From Dendrocalamus latiflorus (Eukaryota > Streptophyta > Magnoliopsida > Poales > Poaceae): 64,000 nucleotides of DNA. Each line of letters starts with the position of its first letter. The stretch's first letter is position 1. The notes below the pieces were generated by a model. It was not told the DNA's origin, did not search any database, and was given only the letters and a program-made list of their open reading frames with translations. The position numbers and the translations under genes were made by a program. Positions 37,239-48,268 of the stretch are shown in pieces. The stretch spans positions 687,787-751,786 of the forward strand of contig CM029620.1 in the NCBI GenBank assembly GCA_017311315.1. Direction: 5' to 3'.

Positions 37239-37680
37239 CGCCTCCTCCGCTCCGCCGCCGCCTCCTCCTCCTCGTCCACACCCTACGCCGCCGCCGCCTC
37301 CTCCTCCCCACCCCGTGCTGCCGCCGCCTCCTCCCCACCCCACCCCGCTCCGCCGCCTCCTCCCCCACCCCTCCGCTCCGCCGCCGCCTCCTCCTCCCCC
37401 ACCCAGCGCCGCCGCCTCCTCCGCCTTCCCACCCCTGCTCCGCCGCCTCCTCCCCCACACTCCACTCCGCCGCTGCCTCCTCCTCCCCACCCCTGCGCCG
37501 CCGCCTCCTCCTCCCCCCACCCCTCCACTCCGCCGCCGCCTCCTCCTCCCCACCCCCGCGATGCCGCCTCCTCCTCCCCCCACCCCTCTGCTCCGCCGCC
37601 TCCTCCTCCTCCCCCCACCCCGTGCCGCCGCCGCCTCCTCCCCCGCTCCTCCACTCCGCCGCCGCCTCCTCCTCGGTTGG
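37239..37680. repeat. CCGCCGCCTCCTCCTCC-type low-complexity block
   Basis: Short irregular units of CTCCGCCGCCGCCTCCTCCT type, with CCCCACCCC spacers, fill about 440 bp and continue the block at 31140-31344. Long frames rich in Pro, Gly, Arg or Ala on both strands come from this bias. Confidence 0.85.
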
Positions 37681-40480
37681 GCTCACTGGGCATGGGCGAG
37701 AAGGTGGAGTCGACGGCATGGGCGCGCGGTGGCAAGGGGGCAATGCCCAGTGTTCGGTGATCCGGTGTGGGGCAGCAACCAGCAAGGGGCCAATTGCTCT
37801 GCGGTTGTGGCTGCTCTGCTTAGTAAACAGTTCATGCTGGCCACCGGCGTTAAGCTATCTGCTGCTATCTACTATCAGGTATATTCATGTTATCCATGCT
37901 ATAGTTACATAATTTTTAATGACAGTCACTCAATTATATGTCATGACTAATTAGAGCAAGTGAGAATGACTTATTGTTGGGTATTTTGGTACCAATCAGC
38001 AGAAATATTGTAACTGATCAAAGTCCTACACATTTTGAATAGCACAGAAGCTAGCAATTATGATATTGTTTCCCTATTTCATTTGTAAATAAACACTTAA
38101 GATCTGTTATAAGTTACATTGTGTCATTTGCTTCCTTGATTTACATTGTTTCCCATTTATTTCATTTGCGCCCACTTTAGAGGACGGTGATGGCGCACAC
38201 AACCGAAGGAGGGGATGGCTCCCCACAAGCAGCCTGCGAGTAAGCATTGGGAGGAGGCAAGCCCGTGCTCTCTGAGCAGCCGTAGCGCCCCAGCTGCACG
38301 TGTGCTGCCTGTGCTCGATCCTCTATTCATCGAAGAGCACGCTGGGCATGGCTGTCATCGGTGTCGAGGTAGGGGATGGGGAGACGATAGCTGCACGTGA
38401 CCCTCCCTCTTTGTTCTTTTCATCTTCTCCATGTTTATTACTTTATTTCATCCTTGCATCTGATTTTTCTGTATAGTGTTTGTAGCTACTATTTCATTAC
38501 TGCAGGTTATGTGAAGATGCCAGTTGCAGGAAGGCAAGGATAGGTTGCTTCGGCACGATGAAAAGGGTGTTGCTCCTACGAAAGGCACCATACTGCTTCC
38601 AGTGAGATTTTTTTTGCAAATAGCATAGAGTTATGTTAATGGGTTACTAATTTCTCAAGTTTTATTTAAGATATGTTAGGTCACAAACAAAAAGATAAAT
38701 AAGCATTACTTCATTTGGAGTATTGTGTGCAGGCCTCCGTGTGAGTGTGACATTGAGATCAAGTTAGCTAGAGTAGTTGGGGGTATGCAGTGAACTATTC
38801 ATTAGTATAGTTGAATAAATGCTATTCTCGCAAATATAGGAGAGGAGGTTTTCATCATTTGTCTTGATGTTCTTAGCAAATTTCCTATAAATCATTTAGA
38901 GGTATCAATATTGTGGAGCAACCATGTAGATGATGAGCCCTCCAACATCATAGGTGGATGGTGTTTGGATCTTGGTGGCTCTTTTTTTGGACATTTCTTC
39001 TTTTTGGTTAGACTAGCCACACCATGTAATTTTTTTCTTGGGGGCATCCTTTTAAGTCTAATTAGGTATAATTTCAGTTTGTGCATCTATCTTCTAGCTT
39101 TTTTGTCGATTGGAATACTTGGAGGATTACTCAAAAATGTGCTACCTGTATTCTTTTATGGAATAGGATGTGTCATGGCCATGGACCGAAAGGTAGGAAC
39201 ATAACAGTTAGTAGCTCCAAGAGGTAGCATCTATTGCTCTATTGTATGTCATATTTGTTGCTTACTTCCACAACGTATAATTCCCTGACATAGTATGCAC
39301 GCATATTGCAGAAAATGCCAAGTATCTGTGTTGCTTTACCTCCTAGCTAATTGTATCACAGTAGGTTTTAGCCATTTCCATTGCACCCAACCTTCTCAAG
39401 GCCAAACCAATATTGCTTGTTAGTTTTGTAATTTTTGTTTTTTAATTGCTTGTTTCTCTGTCCAGCTTAGTGGTGGCCTATGCTAGGGCTTTGAGCTTTG
39501 TTGTACTTCAACCTTTTGAGCTCAAGATTTTTTTTGTTGTTCTCCTCAATGGTAGTTTAGTCTGGCAAATTTTCTTGACTACACAGATGGAAATCTAAAA
39601 TCAAGAAATGCATGTAGTATATGCAGCCTGTGGAGAAATTCTGAAGTGTTGTAGGCTAACTTGTTGTTAATAGTCGTTGCTTGGACATGTAGGCCTCTAG
39701 GGTCCTAATTCATTTGAATTTTGAATATGTAAGATGGCACTGCTTTATAAGTTGTTAACAACTGGTTTGGCACTATGAGGTGTGAATTTAAAGCTTTGGT
39801 TCATCATTTCTTTCAAATAGGATCATCCACTTGTGGTACGTGGGAAGTGGGATTGGAGTATTTCTGTGCCGTTGATAAAATGGGTATTTATGCTAGCTAT
39901 TGATGGTATGTACTCAATTTATCAATGTGCTTTTCTTGTGGGCAAATGGATCATTACCTACTGTAAAGGACTGCTGATAAATAATACTAGATTATATAAC
40001 TCATAATAATATTTATGATTTTAAAGGATTGCTTGATTAAAGGACTACCGATAAAAAATGGGTCAATGTTGGCCTTCGTCGTCAGAGACGGTGGCGAAGC
40101 CATTGGAGTTGAGGAAGACGGTCATGTCACCTAAGATTTCGTGGTGCGAAGTTGTCGGGAGCCAACTCAAGTAACTTGGAGGAGGTAGAGGGAAGTGAGA
40201 AGAGTCTGGCAAGGGGCTAGGTTTTAATCACTATTCACCATGGAGTCTTTTACGATGATAATAATTTAATCGATTGTATTCCAAGGATAACTATTAAATT
40301 TATCATGTGTCTTTCAAGAGGGCTAGACTTCAATTTCAAAAACCATCTTTAGTACGACCATTCCATTTAATGCATGTCTATTAGAACAGAGCTTAATTAA
40401 GTAGATGATTTGCGATACTATGATCTAAACTATAAAAACAAAATACTATGAGTTTAGAACATGTCTTATTTATTTCATAT
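37681..40480. other. Possible Helitron body with unrecognised gene fragments
   Basis: Several short stretches look like exons followed by GT and AT-rich introns: 37690-37877 (frame with SKQFMLATGVKLSAAIYYQ, then GTATATTC), 38173-38370, and 38505-38600. I do not recognise the proteins. A hydrophobic 97-residue frame at 38911-39204 lacks family motifs. Together with a Helitron-like 3' end at 40508, the pattern would fit gene fragments carried by a Helitron, but the 5' end was not found. Confidence 0.25.
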
Positions 40481-40508
40481 CCGTTGCAACACACGGGAAC
40501 TCTACTAG
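40481..40508 (+). mobile_element. Helitron-like 3' terminus
   Basis: The sequence CCGTTGCAACACACGG can form a small hairpin (CCGT with ACGG, with the inner TTGCAA self-complementary). It is followed after 8 bases by CTAG, with a T directly after. This is the usual 3' end of a family of grass Helitrons, which insert between A and T without duplication. Confidence 0.6.
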
Positions 40509-40540
40509 TTCCTATAAATATGACACTTACATTAAATCGC

Positions 40541-40791
40541 TAATTAGGAATTAGGGTGGCTAATTACCACAGCTAAATGATCACCGCACGGCCACCATGC
40601 GGGTGGGAGGCCACCGCACGATTGCCATGCGGGACTGCTAGTGCCACACGATGGCCGTGCAGGAGTGGTTCCATCGTACGGCGGCCGGGCCGCGTGTTGG
40701 CCGAGAGGGACCTCGCTCAGTGGCTGTGCGGAGGTCACGCCAAATCTGTACTTTCGCAACGTCGGACACCAATTCTATAATTAGCCATCAC
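40541..40791. repeat. Dispersed repeat, copy 2
   Basis: Inverted, diverged copy of 30583-30800. It contains several GCACGGCCACCATGCGGG-like words in both directions and AT-rich ends (GGAATTAGGGTGGCTAATTA at the left). No coding frame of interest. Confidence 0.75.
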
Positions 40792-41053
40792 AATACCGCT
40801 AAATCCACCAAAAACTCCTCATTTTGTTATCTGTATTCTATACCCCTCTCTCTCTATCATTCTTCGGTAGTGCTCATTTCGGTTTATAAGCCTTGGCTTA
40901 TTTTGCACTGTAACGATTGAAAATGTATTGTAGCTGCTGTTTAGCTTTTCTGTGTAATTAAATTTAAAAAATTTTAAAAATAAAATTTTTATCAACATGA
41001 ACATTACGAAAGAATAAGACAAAAAAGTCAAAAACAAAAAATGATGAAATTAA

Positions 41054-41998
41054 GGGCCTGTTTGGGACTGCTCTGCTCCAGGTTTTTCAGCTCTGCTCCC
41101 AGTTTGTCCAGCCAAACAGATCCAGCTCCAAGAACTCTGCTCCAAAAAAAAAAGGTGGAGTTGAGGGTCAACTCCACGTTTTTTGTGGAGCTCCTCAAGG
41201 GGTACTCCAGAAACTAGATATTCATACCTCCTCATGGAGTTGAGGAAAAATTACCCACCTATGCCATTGATTACACAAACATACCCCTTGTTCTTTTTTC
41301 TTTCTTTTGTCTTTTGTACCGACGCGAAGTGGTTGACGTCGCCGCTGTGCTCGAAGCGGCGGAGCGAACGCAGGTGGAGCAGCATGCCGCCCACCATCCC
41401 CGGCACCGCCGCCACCGTCTCCAGCATCATCGCCCGGCAGCCGTACCTCCTCTGCATCCAATCCAATTCGCCATGTTAGGATGATAGGATCACAAAAAAG
41501 ATCGGTTCCCCCTCCCCTCATTTTCTCAGAATTCGCATGCTCCTGGAAAATGGGAATAGCAAGATGGATACTGATGGTACCTGGAAGAAGATATCTGTGG
41601 GCACGCGCAGCAGCTTGACGGTCCAGTAGGCGATCTTGTCGAGCAGCACCCTAGGCTCGTGGTGCTTCGTCAGATCGATCGTCGTGTCCGGCGTGTACGT
41701 CTCCCATGGCTGCAAAATTAACTCAATAAATAACTAATTAAAGACGCCGATTACACTATTAACCACAAAAGACATATTAGACAAAATTTCTTTTTGCTTT
41801 TAAAACATCAAGACATACACCAAACATCGTCCATGGGCATATTAGACCTTTCTTAGGAAAACCTCCCATTCCTGGAACTGGATTCATGCTGCATGCCAAA
41901 CAGGCCACCTACTCCAGCAACTCCAGAGTGACACTACTCCAGACTGGAGTTGGTGGAGGAGTTGGAAAAACTGGAGCAGAGCAGTCCCAAACAGGCCC
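41054..41998. mobile_element. MITE-derived element carrying captured alternative-oxidase exons
   Basis: The left end is GGGCCTGTTTGGGACTGCTC and the right end is its near-perfect reverse complement (about 28 bp, including TGCTCCAG). Flanking triplets are TAA and GAA, a 3-bp TSD with one change. The left arm (TTTTTCAGCTCTGCTC, CCAAACAGATCCAGCTC, AAGGTGGAGTTG) is homologous to the small MITE at 46733-46945. Between the arms lie about 600 bp of foreign DNA with two spliced-type exons of an AOX gene. The type of termini and TSD suggests PIF/Harbinger. Confidence 0.8.
41341..41709 (-). pseudogene. AOX1-like: Captured fragment of a mitochondrial alternative oxidase gene
   Basis: Exon A (41581-41709, 129 bp, TTTTGCAG before and GTACC after) encodes PWETYTPDTTIDLTKHH through DKIAYWTVKLLR and PTDIFFQ. 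Exon B (41451 down to about 41341) encodes RRYGCRAMMLETVAAVPGM, then GGMLLHLRSLRRFEHSG. Both are unmistakable AOX sequence; the first E of the di-iron site lies in MLETVAAVPGM. A 129-bp exon is a conserved feature of plant AOX genes. Intact AOX continues into the helices with the ENERMHL and later ExxH iron ligands; here similarity stops after FEHSG. Without transit peptide and later ligands it cannot make an active quinol oxidase. It lies inside a small transposon, so it is a captured copy, not the working gene. Confidence 0.88.
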
Positions 41999-42083
41999 GA
42001 AGCGAGTTCCCCTTCCCCACCTCCAGCTCCTCCTCTGGCACGCACCGCCGGAGCGCCCACCCACAAATCCACCACCTCTAGGA

Positions 42084-42866
42084 TGCCGCGGGGGGAGAGC
42101 CAGAGAAGAGGGGAATAGGAGGAGGAGGAGGAGGAGCCGCCAGAGGCAGTGGAAGGCGGGGGAGTTCCCGGGGGCGTCGCAATCCGGGAGGGCTCGCGCT
42201 CGCAGCCCCATCAAGAAGGTGAAGAAGCGCGCGGAGGCCAAGGCGTGGGCATCGACGCCAAGAACTGGCAAGAGGCGCTCCAGGTAATTTGCAAATTGCA
42301 ATCCAGTCTCCACCATGAATTGTTAAGAGGAAAATTGGGGTTCTTGAAGAAGAACCATGATCATTAGGTTTTTGAGATGCTCAAGGAGCATCCTTAATTT
42401 CTACCATCCCAAGGAAGGTGAAACTCCTCCTGCCTTCGATCAAGATTTGATCTGGCCGATGCCATGTACAAAGAGATGGCTGACCGCTATAGCACCCAAC
42501 ACGGTCACGCACAACATTGTTCTCAGTGGCTACGGAAGGGCTGGAAGGTTAGACGACATGGAGACACTTCTCTCCGCAACATTCCCATTGGCTTGATGCA
42601 CCAATGACGACATGGTCAAGCTGGCTGAGAGGCTTGATGCACCAGCAAATACATCTTTTCACAACGCTGTTCTTGCATCATGTGCAAAAGCAGAGGATCT
42701 GATGGAGATGGTGAGGGTCTTCAGGCACATGAAGCATATGCATTGTGCCCCAGATGCCACGACGTACTCCATCTTGGTGGAAGCTTATCGGAAGGAAGGA
42801 ATGACCGGCAAGATCTACGATCTGCAATGGGAGAACCCAAGTTTTGTTCCGACTGAGCTTGTATAA
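42084..42866 (+). pseudogene. Decayed pentatricopeptide repeat (PPR) gene
   Basis: Pieces in different frames follow the order of a plant organelle-type PPR protein. These are a basic KKVKKRAEAKAWAS segment, then KNWQEALQ, then after a GT-AG intron-like gap (42287-42365) VFEMLKEH, then FYHPKEG-like sequence, then NTVTHNIVLSGYGRAGRLDD, and last a 42612-42866 segment with KLAERLDAPANTSFHNAVL, MVRVFRHMKH and DATTYSILVEAYRKEG. The spacing shows large deletions between repeats, and there are at least three frame changes and stops. The retained intron position argues against a processed copy. Intact relatives bind organelle RNA; this copy cannot be translated through. Confidence 0.75.
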
Positions 42867-43527
42867 ATATTGGTTCAAAAATGTTGAAGCACGTCTGCAT
42901 CGATCTGTGCATGGTGTTGATTTGATCTAATCGGGATGAAAATTTTGTTACTGTTCACGTTTGAAATTGATTATGCTACCAAGCCGATTAAAAATACAAT
43001 GTACTGTATATCTCGTGTCAACTGTACTGCTGTGAAAATAAAGAAGCTTCATTATATTGACTGAAATGTGCCGGTAATGTTTCTCTTTTAGGATAAGCTT
43101 GGCTTATAGCAGTCAGAATCTTTCCTTTTTTTTTTTGTTGCCATAGGTGTCTATGCTGGTTCAAACAAAATTTAGCGTGCACTGGATTCTGAAATAACTT
43201 TATTAGATGAAGAGCTGAGATTATACCAGTTTCACATGGTTCTTGTTTCATAATGATAACTGCTAAAAATTAAGTACTCAGTTTATGTGGTGTCGCATGG
43301 AAACGCACTCAATTTTGTTCGTTTTGCGAGGTGAATTACATTTGCTTTTGCTTTAACCATGGTTTTCTATCATATGCATGTACTATCAGGAACCGCAGCA
43401 CTCATCCTGTAGGCCTGCTCACAAATAATGTAGACTTGGTTTGAGCTCAGCTTGATGATCAGTCCTATGAGGTTTGAAAAGTTACTGACGATAAACCCCT
43501 TTCTTTTCCACACTTTAAACTTCTGAA
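42867..43527. other. Spacer between the PPR remnant and the gypsy element
   Basis: Probably the old 3' flank of the PPR gene. AT-rich, without supported genes. The last five bases (CTGAA, 43523-43527) are the TSD of the gypsy element. Confidence 0.4.
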
Positions 43528-43908
43528 TGGTAGGAGCCAGGGACCTCAAGGAATAGCTGTGCGTCACCTGAGATCTTGGCCAAGTGGCCCTGCGCCCAGC
43601 AGCCGTAGCGGCAGAGTTGCCGACAAGCACGAGACGAGGAACATGAAGAGCTGGGATTTGGGGAAAGAAGACTTTTATTCCATTGTCTGCCGATACAAGA
43701 GTAAGACTCCCCTTCTTATACTACTAACCTCTTATCTAAATACGGTAATCTATCTTCTAGTTAAAGCTATTACTTATTTCTGACTAATATACTAACAGAT
43801 AGCAGATCGACTCAAAACTCTTCTTGCCGACTGGATCTTTATGTGGCTTGTACCGGTTGGGTCTCCTTCCTATTTCTGTGCCTCTGATAAGGAATCCCCT
43901 ACATTACA
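43528..43908 (-). repeat. 3' LTR of the old gypsy element
   Basis: A 381-bp LTR, with the purine-rich tract (GGAGAGA on the minus strand) directly upstream at 43909-43915. It matches 52610-52950 plus 54944-54986. Confidence 0.85.
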
Positions 43909-45168
43909 TCTCTCCTGGCCTCGGCGAACAGCTTGTCCTCGAGCTGAAAAGACGGGTATGCAAATTTTGAACTCCTCCACTAGTTCCCAAGTAGCATCCG
44001 CAGTTGGTAGTCCCACCCATTGAGGTAACACATGCCAAATATCACGGCGCAAAGGAGCTTTCAAAACTTTTGCTGGAACTAGTATTGCCCGGCCATTTTC
44101 TATTTCCAGAAGAAGTACAATTGATGCCGGCGAAGTCCCATGAAATTTCTTTAGAAGACCACCGTGGAACACATTGTGTAGGCGGGAGCCCTCAGGAAGT
44201 TGGAGGCAATAGGGCATTGTACCAATGCGAGCTAATACTTGATAAGGGCCGTAGTATTTGGGACTCAGTTTGCCCTTGCACCAACCCTGCAATGAGGCTG
44301 CGCCGCTGCGGGACGGTGTAGCAAACGCAACAATACCTAGTCATTCACCTCAAAAGTGACCTCTCAGTGATGTTGATCGTAGTAGTGTTTAGCGTATTGC
44401 TGGGCTTGAAGTAAACACGCACGATTCTCAGAAAGGAAGGCATCATGGTCTTGAAGATGAGCCTCAACCGCCGCCACCTTTGCTATGCCAGCGTCATATG
44501 CCGTCAAGGAAGGAGGAGCACGCCCATAGACCACCTTGAAGGGAGTGTAATGGAGAGCCTATGATAAGAAATGTTATAACAATACTTCGCCCACGAAAGC
44601 CAATCCACCCACTGACACGGTCGATCTCCTGCCAAACAACGAAGGTACATAGCAATGACTTTATTAACCGCCTCGGTCTGACCATCGGACTGTGGATGAA
44701 ATGCTGAGCTCATGTGAAGATGAGTGCCCGTTTAATGGAACAAATCTTGCCAAAAGGAACTGGTGATGACCAGGTCACAGTCACTGACAATCGACTGCGG
44801 AATCCCATGTAGGCGCACAATGTCCTGAAAGAAAGCACGGGTGACAGTCGTGGCTTTATATGGGTGACCCAATGGAATGAAGTGGGCATATTTGGAGAAA
44901 CGATCGATAACCGAAAGAATGACAGATTTCCCTTTTACACAAGATAACCCTTTAATGAAGTCCATTGAAATATCCACCCATACGATGTGCAGACCGGCCG
45001 GATGATGGTGCTCTACCTTATTTTGTTGGCATATCACACAGGCTCGCACATAGTCTTGTACCTCCTTCCGCGCATGTGGTATATAGAAATCAGAGCTAGG
45101 CGATGTAATGTTTACTGAAAGCCTTCATGACCTACATGTGTAGCGGCCAATATGGTTGGCAAGGTCAG
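43909..45168 (-). pseudogene. Integrase and chromodomain-like end of gypsy pol (degenerate)
   Basis: Minus-strand frames give, in order, the zinc-binding end CVICQQNK, the catalytic core WVDISMDFIKGL and VIDRFSKYAHFIPLGHP, IVSDCDLV where SDRDPV is usual, and FHPQSDGQTEAVNKV with the catalytic Glu. Then comes a C-terminal part with YYGPYQVLARIG, RLHNVFHGGLLKKF and a poor chromodomain (ATWELVEEF). Stops and frame changes separate the pieces. It continues beyond the nested element at 50425. Confidence 0.85.
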
Positions 45169-46272
45169 TGATGTGATCACGCCACAAACACATACGACAA
45201 TCGCGCACAATATCAAGATTGAACTAAAGGTGAATTCGTTTCTTCAGCCTTCATATGTTACTGAGAATAGACCGCTACCTAATGCAAGTGATTTAATTGT
45301 GCTTAGGAATTTGGGAAAGGATGAAGGAAAGGGACATGGAGTCCTGGACATGCATGGAAGGAATAATGGAGGTCACCACGTCACTTTGGGACCAAGTCAA
45401 GCACGAATTCGAGTTGGACACGTTTTGGAATCAGACTCGGACTGCTGCAATGGTGCAAGTTTAAACGGACGTAACTTTCTCATACGGACTCCGTTTGGGA
45501 CGTTCTTGGACTTGATGGAAAGCTTATCAAGTCTACTTTCTAAAGGATTCAACCCCATCTTCAAATTCTATCCGAGACAGCCGCAATCATCAAAAGAGTC
45601 CGTGTTGGTCACGTACTGGAATCAGATTCGGACTGCTGCAATGGTGCAAGTTGAAACGAACGTAACTTTCTCATACGGACTCCGTTTGGGACGTTCTTGT
45701 ACTTTATGGAAAGATTATGAAGTCTACTTTCCAATGGATCCAACCTCATCTTCAAATTCCATCCGAACCGGCCGGAATCATCAAAACAATCCACGTAGAT
45801 TTCTGAGTCCGAGTCAAAAGGGTGCTGCGCCACCTCCACTTGGGCCCATGGGCCTTGTAACCCTAGGGTGTACCCTTTGGGACGCCTCCCCTGGTTGTTT
45901 TCACTATATAGGAGCCGCCGCCTCCCTTTCTAGGACTTAGGTTTTGTTTAGATCAGTTTAGCCCCTTGTGCAAACTCCACGTTCTCTTGTGTCGGCTAGA
46001 CCAACAGATTCGTGTTACAGAACCTCAACTATCCTTGTGCGACTTTTATATCTATCCTTGTTCTTGCTTGTTCTTCGATTGCATGCAGGAATAGACCTTC
46101 GTGGTCAGGTCAACCGCGTTCTTGGCACGGTTGATAACGACTTGGGTGTGGTTCAGCGATCGCTAAGGCGCAAGTGACGTCTCGTACGGTTGTAGTCGGA
46201 TCGCAAGAGTCATCTCCACCAAAATCGATAGTTATCATCCTATCAGAAGATCGGGACCCCGTCGCCTCATCA
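45169..46272 (+). repeat. 5' LTR of the nested element, with an internal 190-bp duplication
   Basis: 1104 bp. A segment starting CGTTTTGGAATCAGA at 45421 is repeated, diverged, from 45612 (CGTACTGGAATCAGA). Both copies carry GGACTGCTGCAATGGTGCAA and CTTTCTCATACGGACTCCG. The same duplication is in the other LTR. A TATATAGGAG box at about 45905 could be the LTR TATA element. Confidence 0.9.
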
Positions 46273-46273
46273 G

Positions 46274-46290
46274 GTGGTATCAGAGCTTCA
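46274..46290 (+). promoter_or_regulatory. Primer binding site (initiator tRNA-Met)
   Basis: TGGTATCAGAGCTTC starts 2 nt after the LTR end CATCA. Confidence 0.92.
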
Positions 46291-46732
46291 GTTGACCGGT
46301 AGGAATTCTTTGTATCCCTAGTTAGTATATTGATTTTTATTTCCCATAGTCCAGAAAAAATTGCCCCACAAAAAGAGTTAATTTCCGCTGTCCAAACCCC
46401 GTTGTGCCTTTCAATCTGTTAGTTTTGGTTTGCTAAATTGAATTTGTGTCCGTTTTAGCTTTGTCTAGTTGCTGGTCATATCCTTGATTCCATAAAAAAT
46501 CCAAACAAAAAAATCCCCACCCCAAACCCTAATTCCAATTCGGCTGATTTTTCCTTCCTCTGCAGCCGCCACCAAAAACGCCATATCTTTTGATTCCGAG
46601 ATTATTTTTGAGTGAGACCACTGCCATTAGATTCAAAAATTTATCATCCATCTATCTGTAAAATTTCACGTCATTCCAGAAAGGCAGTTAAGAGATATAA
46701 GCGGTGAAAGTTGACCCAAAATTCCAGATTGA

Positions 46733-46945
46733 GGGGGTGTTTGGGACTGCTCCACTCCACGTTTTTCAGCTCCGCTCTATGTTTTTTAGCCAAACAGATT
46801 CAGCTCTACGCACTTTGTTCGAGGAAAAAAAGGTGGAGTTGTGAGAGCACCTAAAGGGGTGCTCCACAAACTCTAGGTTTTTTGTGGAGCTGCTCCACGG
46901 TAGAATTCGTGGAGCAGAGTTTGTGGAGCAGTCCCAAACACCCCC
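46733..46945. mobile_element. MITE inside the nested LTR element
   Basis: The termini GGGGGTGTTTGGGACTGCTC and its reverse complement pair over about 25 bp. TGA flanks both sides (46730-46732 and 46946-46948). It is 213 bp and homologous to the arms of the AOX-carrying element at 41054-41998. It lies in the leader between primer site and gag. No coding capacity. Confidence 0.9.
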
Positions 46946-47554
46946 TGAATCTGCAACAGTCGGCACTTGTGAATTTTGTGCGACTTTTTCGGTCGGTTTT
47001 CAGAACTTGGCCCCAAAACAAAAGTTGTAGAAAAAGCCGTCAGAAAACCGAGAAAAAAAGAATCATTGAAAAAAAGGCAACTGACAAAAAGTTACGGCCG
47101 AAATACCGACGTGCTGTCCAGTGGACAGAAATCTTCAGTTTTAAAGTTTTGGATCAATCTTTGTGTTCTTCAATTGCAGATTGCATTCGATTGAATTATC
47201 TTGTATTTTACCACTCCTATACATTACCATACACATATTTTAGCCTTCTTCCATCCTTGGGTGATCAGCAACATAGGCTAAGTGCTAGATACGAACTATA
47301 ATTCAATTCTGTGCAATTTCTGAAATTAATTGATTGTTTTCCTTTGCTACAAAATACATAGCCTATACAAGCTCCACTTTTCTACTAACCGAATAGGTCT
47401 CGCTGTACCTTGCAATCGCTTTACTCATCACTTGAGTTAGATTTATCACGAACCAGCCACCGGTTGCACCACCTGTTTGCAAGTAAGAACTCGTAAGAAT
47501 TTGGTAAGAGCTTGAGAGATGTGTGACTTGATATAAGCCTCCATATCCTAGTAG

Positions 47555-48109
47555 TTGATAGGAATATTTACTTGTGATTTGTTTCCTTGTTTTCTACTAA
47601 CAATGACAGGCTTGAGAAAATTGGTAGATTATGATGTCATCGCGGGCAGATTTGAACTCGAAGGGAAACAATTACCGGTATATATCTTGCCACTCACCGC
47701 TGAGAGTACGTCGTCGGACTACTTCTTGTGGGTTACTATGATGGATAGCTACTTTGAAAGACAAAATCTTGATCCGTATGAGAAGATGAGCATGGCAAGG
47801 ACGACGCTGATTGGTGCTGTTCAACATTGGTGGTCGAATCTTGAGTTCCACTACATCTACACATGGGAGGAGATGAAGAAGAAATTGCAATATCGTTTTG
47901 TACCTCCACTACCCACGGTCACAAGCGAGGTGCAATCTGAGGTAACTGAAAATATTGATATTGTTTTGGCTCCTACTCCATCTACAGATATCACCGAGAT
48001 ACTTGAAGAGGTGAAGAATGATTTGGTGCATCTTATGCCATTAGAGGAGAAGTTTGAGGTTAGGACGATAATAACAAAGGTACTGATTTGGTGCTACAAC
48101 AAGACATAG
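47555..48109 (+). CDS. Gag-like protein of the nested element
   Basis: An open frame of 184 residues; the ATG at 47603 (MTGLRK) is a likely start. The middle, DYFLWVTMMDSYFERQNLDP, then ARTTLIGAVQHWW and TWEEMKKKLQYRFVPP, follows the pattern of the retrotransposon gag capsid domain (W and F at the usual spacing, basic segment before the C-terminal F). No zinc knuckle is seen, and the frame stops soon after an acidic stretch. It may still form or join particles, but nothing here supplies the enzymes. Non-autonomous plant elements often keep only gag. Confidence 0.6.
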   Translation: MIGIFTCDLFPCFLLTMTGLRKLVDYDVIAGRFELEGKQLPVYILPLTAESTSSDYFLWVTMMDSYFERQNLDPYEKMSMARTTLIGAVQHWWSNLEFHYIYTWEEMKKKLQYRFVPPLPTVTSEVQSEVTENIDIVLAPTPSTDITEILEEVKNDLVHLMPLEEKFEVRTIITKVLIWCYNKT

Positions 48110-48268
48110 ATCAACCTTGTGAGTATATACCTGCTGTAGTGCAATCTTTTGATATTCCTTGTGTTGACTTGAACGAACCATGTGCTGATCTAAATTCTCA
48201 TAATTTTGCACATGTCGAATTAATTACACATAAGAAAAGTATTTGATAGAATATCCCCTGCTGATGCA

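Noticed and set aside
37164..37950. Several long overlapping frames rich in Gly/Arg or Pro/Ser/Ala
   Set aside because: The CCGCCTCCT low-complexity block leaves nearly all six frames open; no conserved motif or start context.
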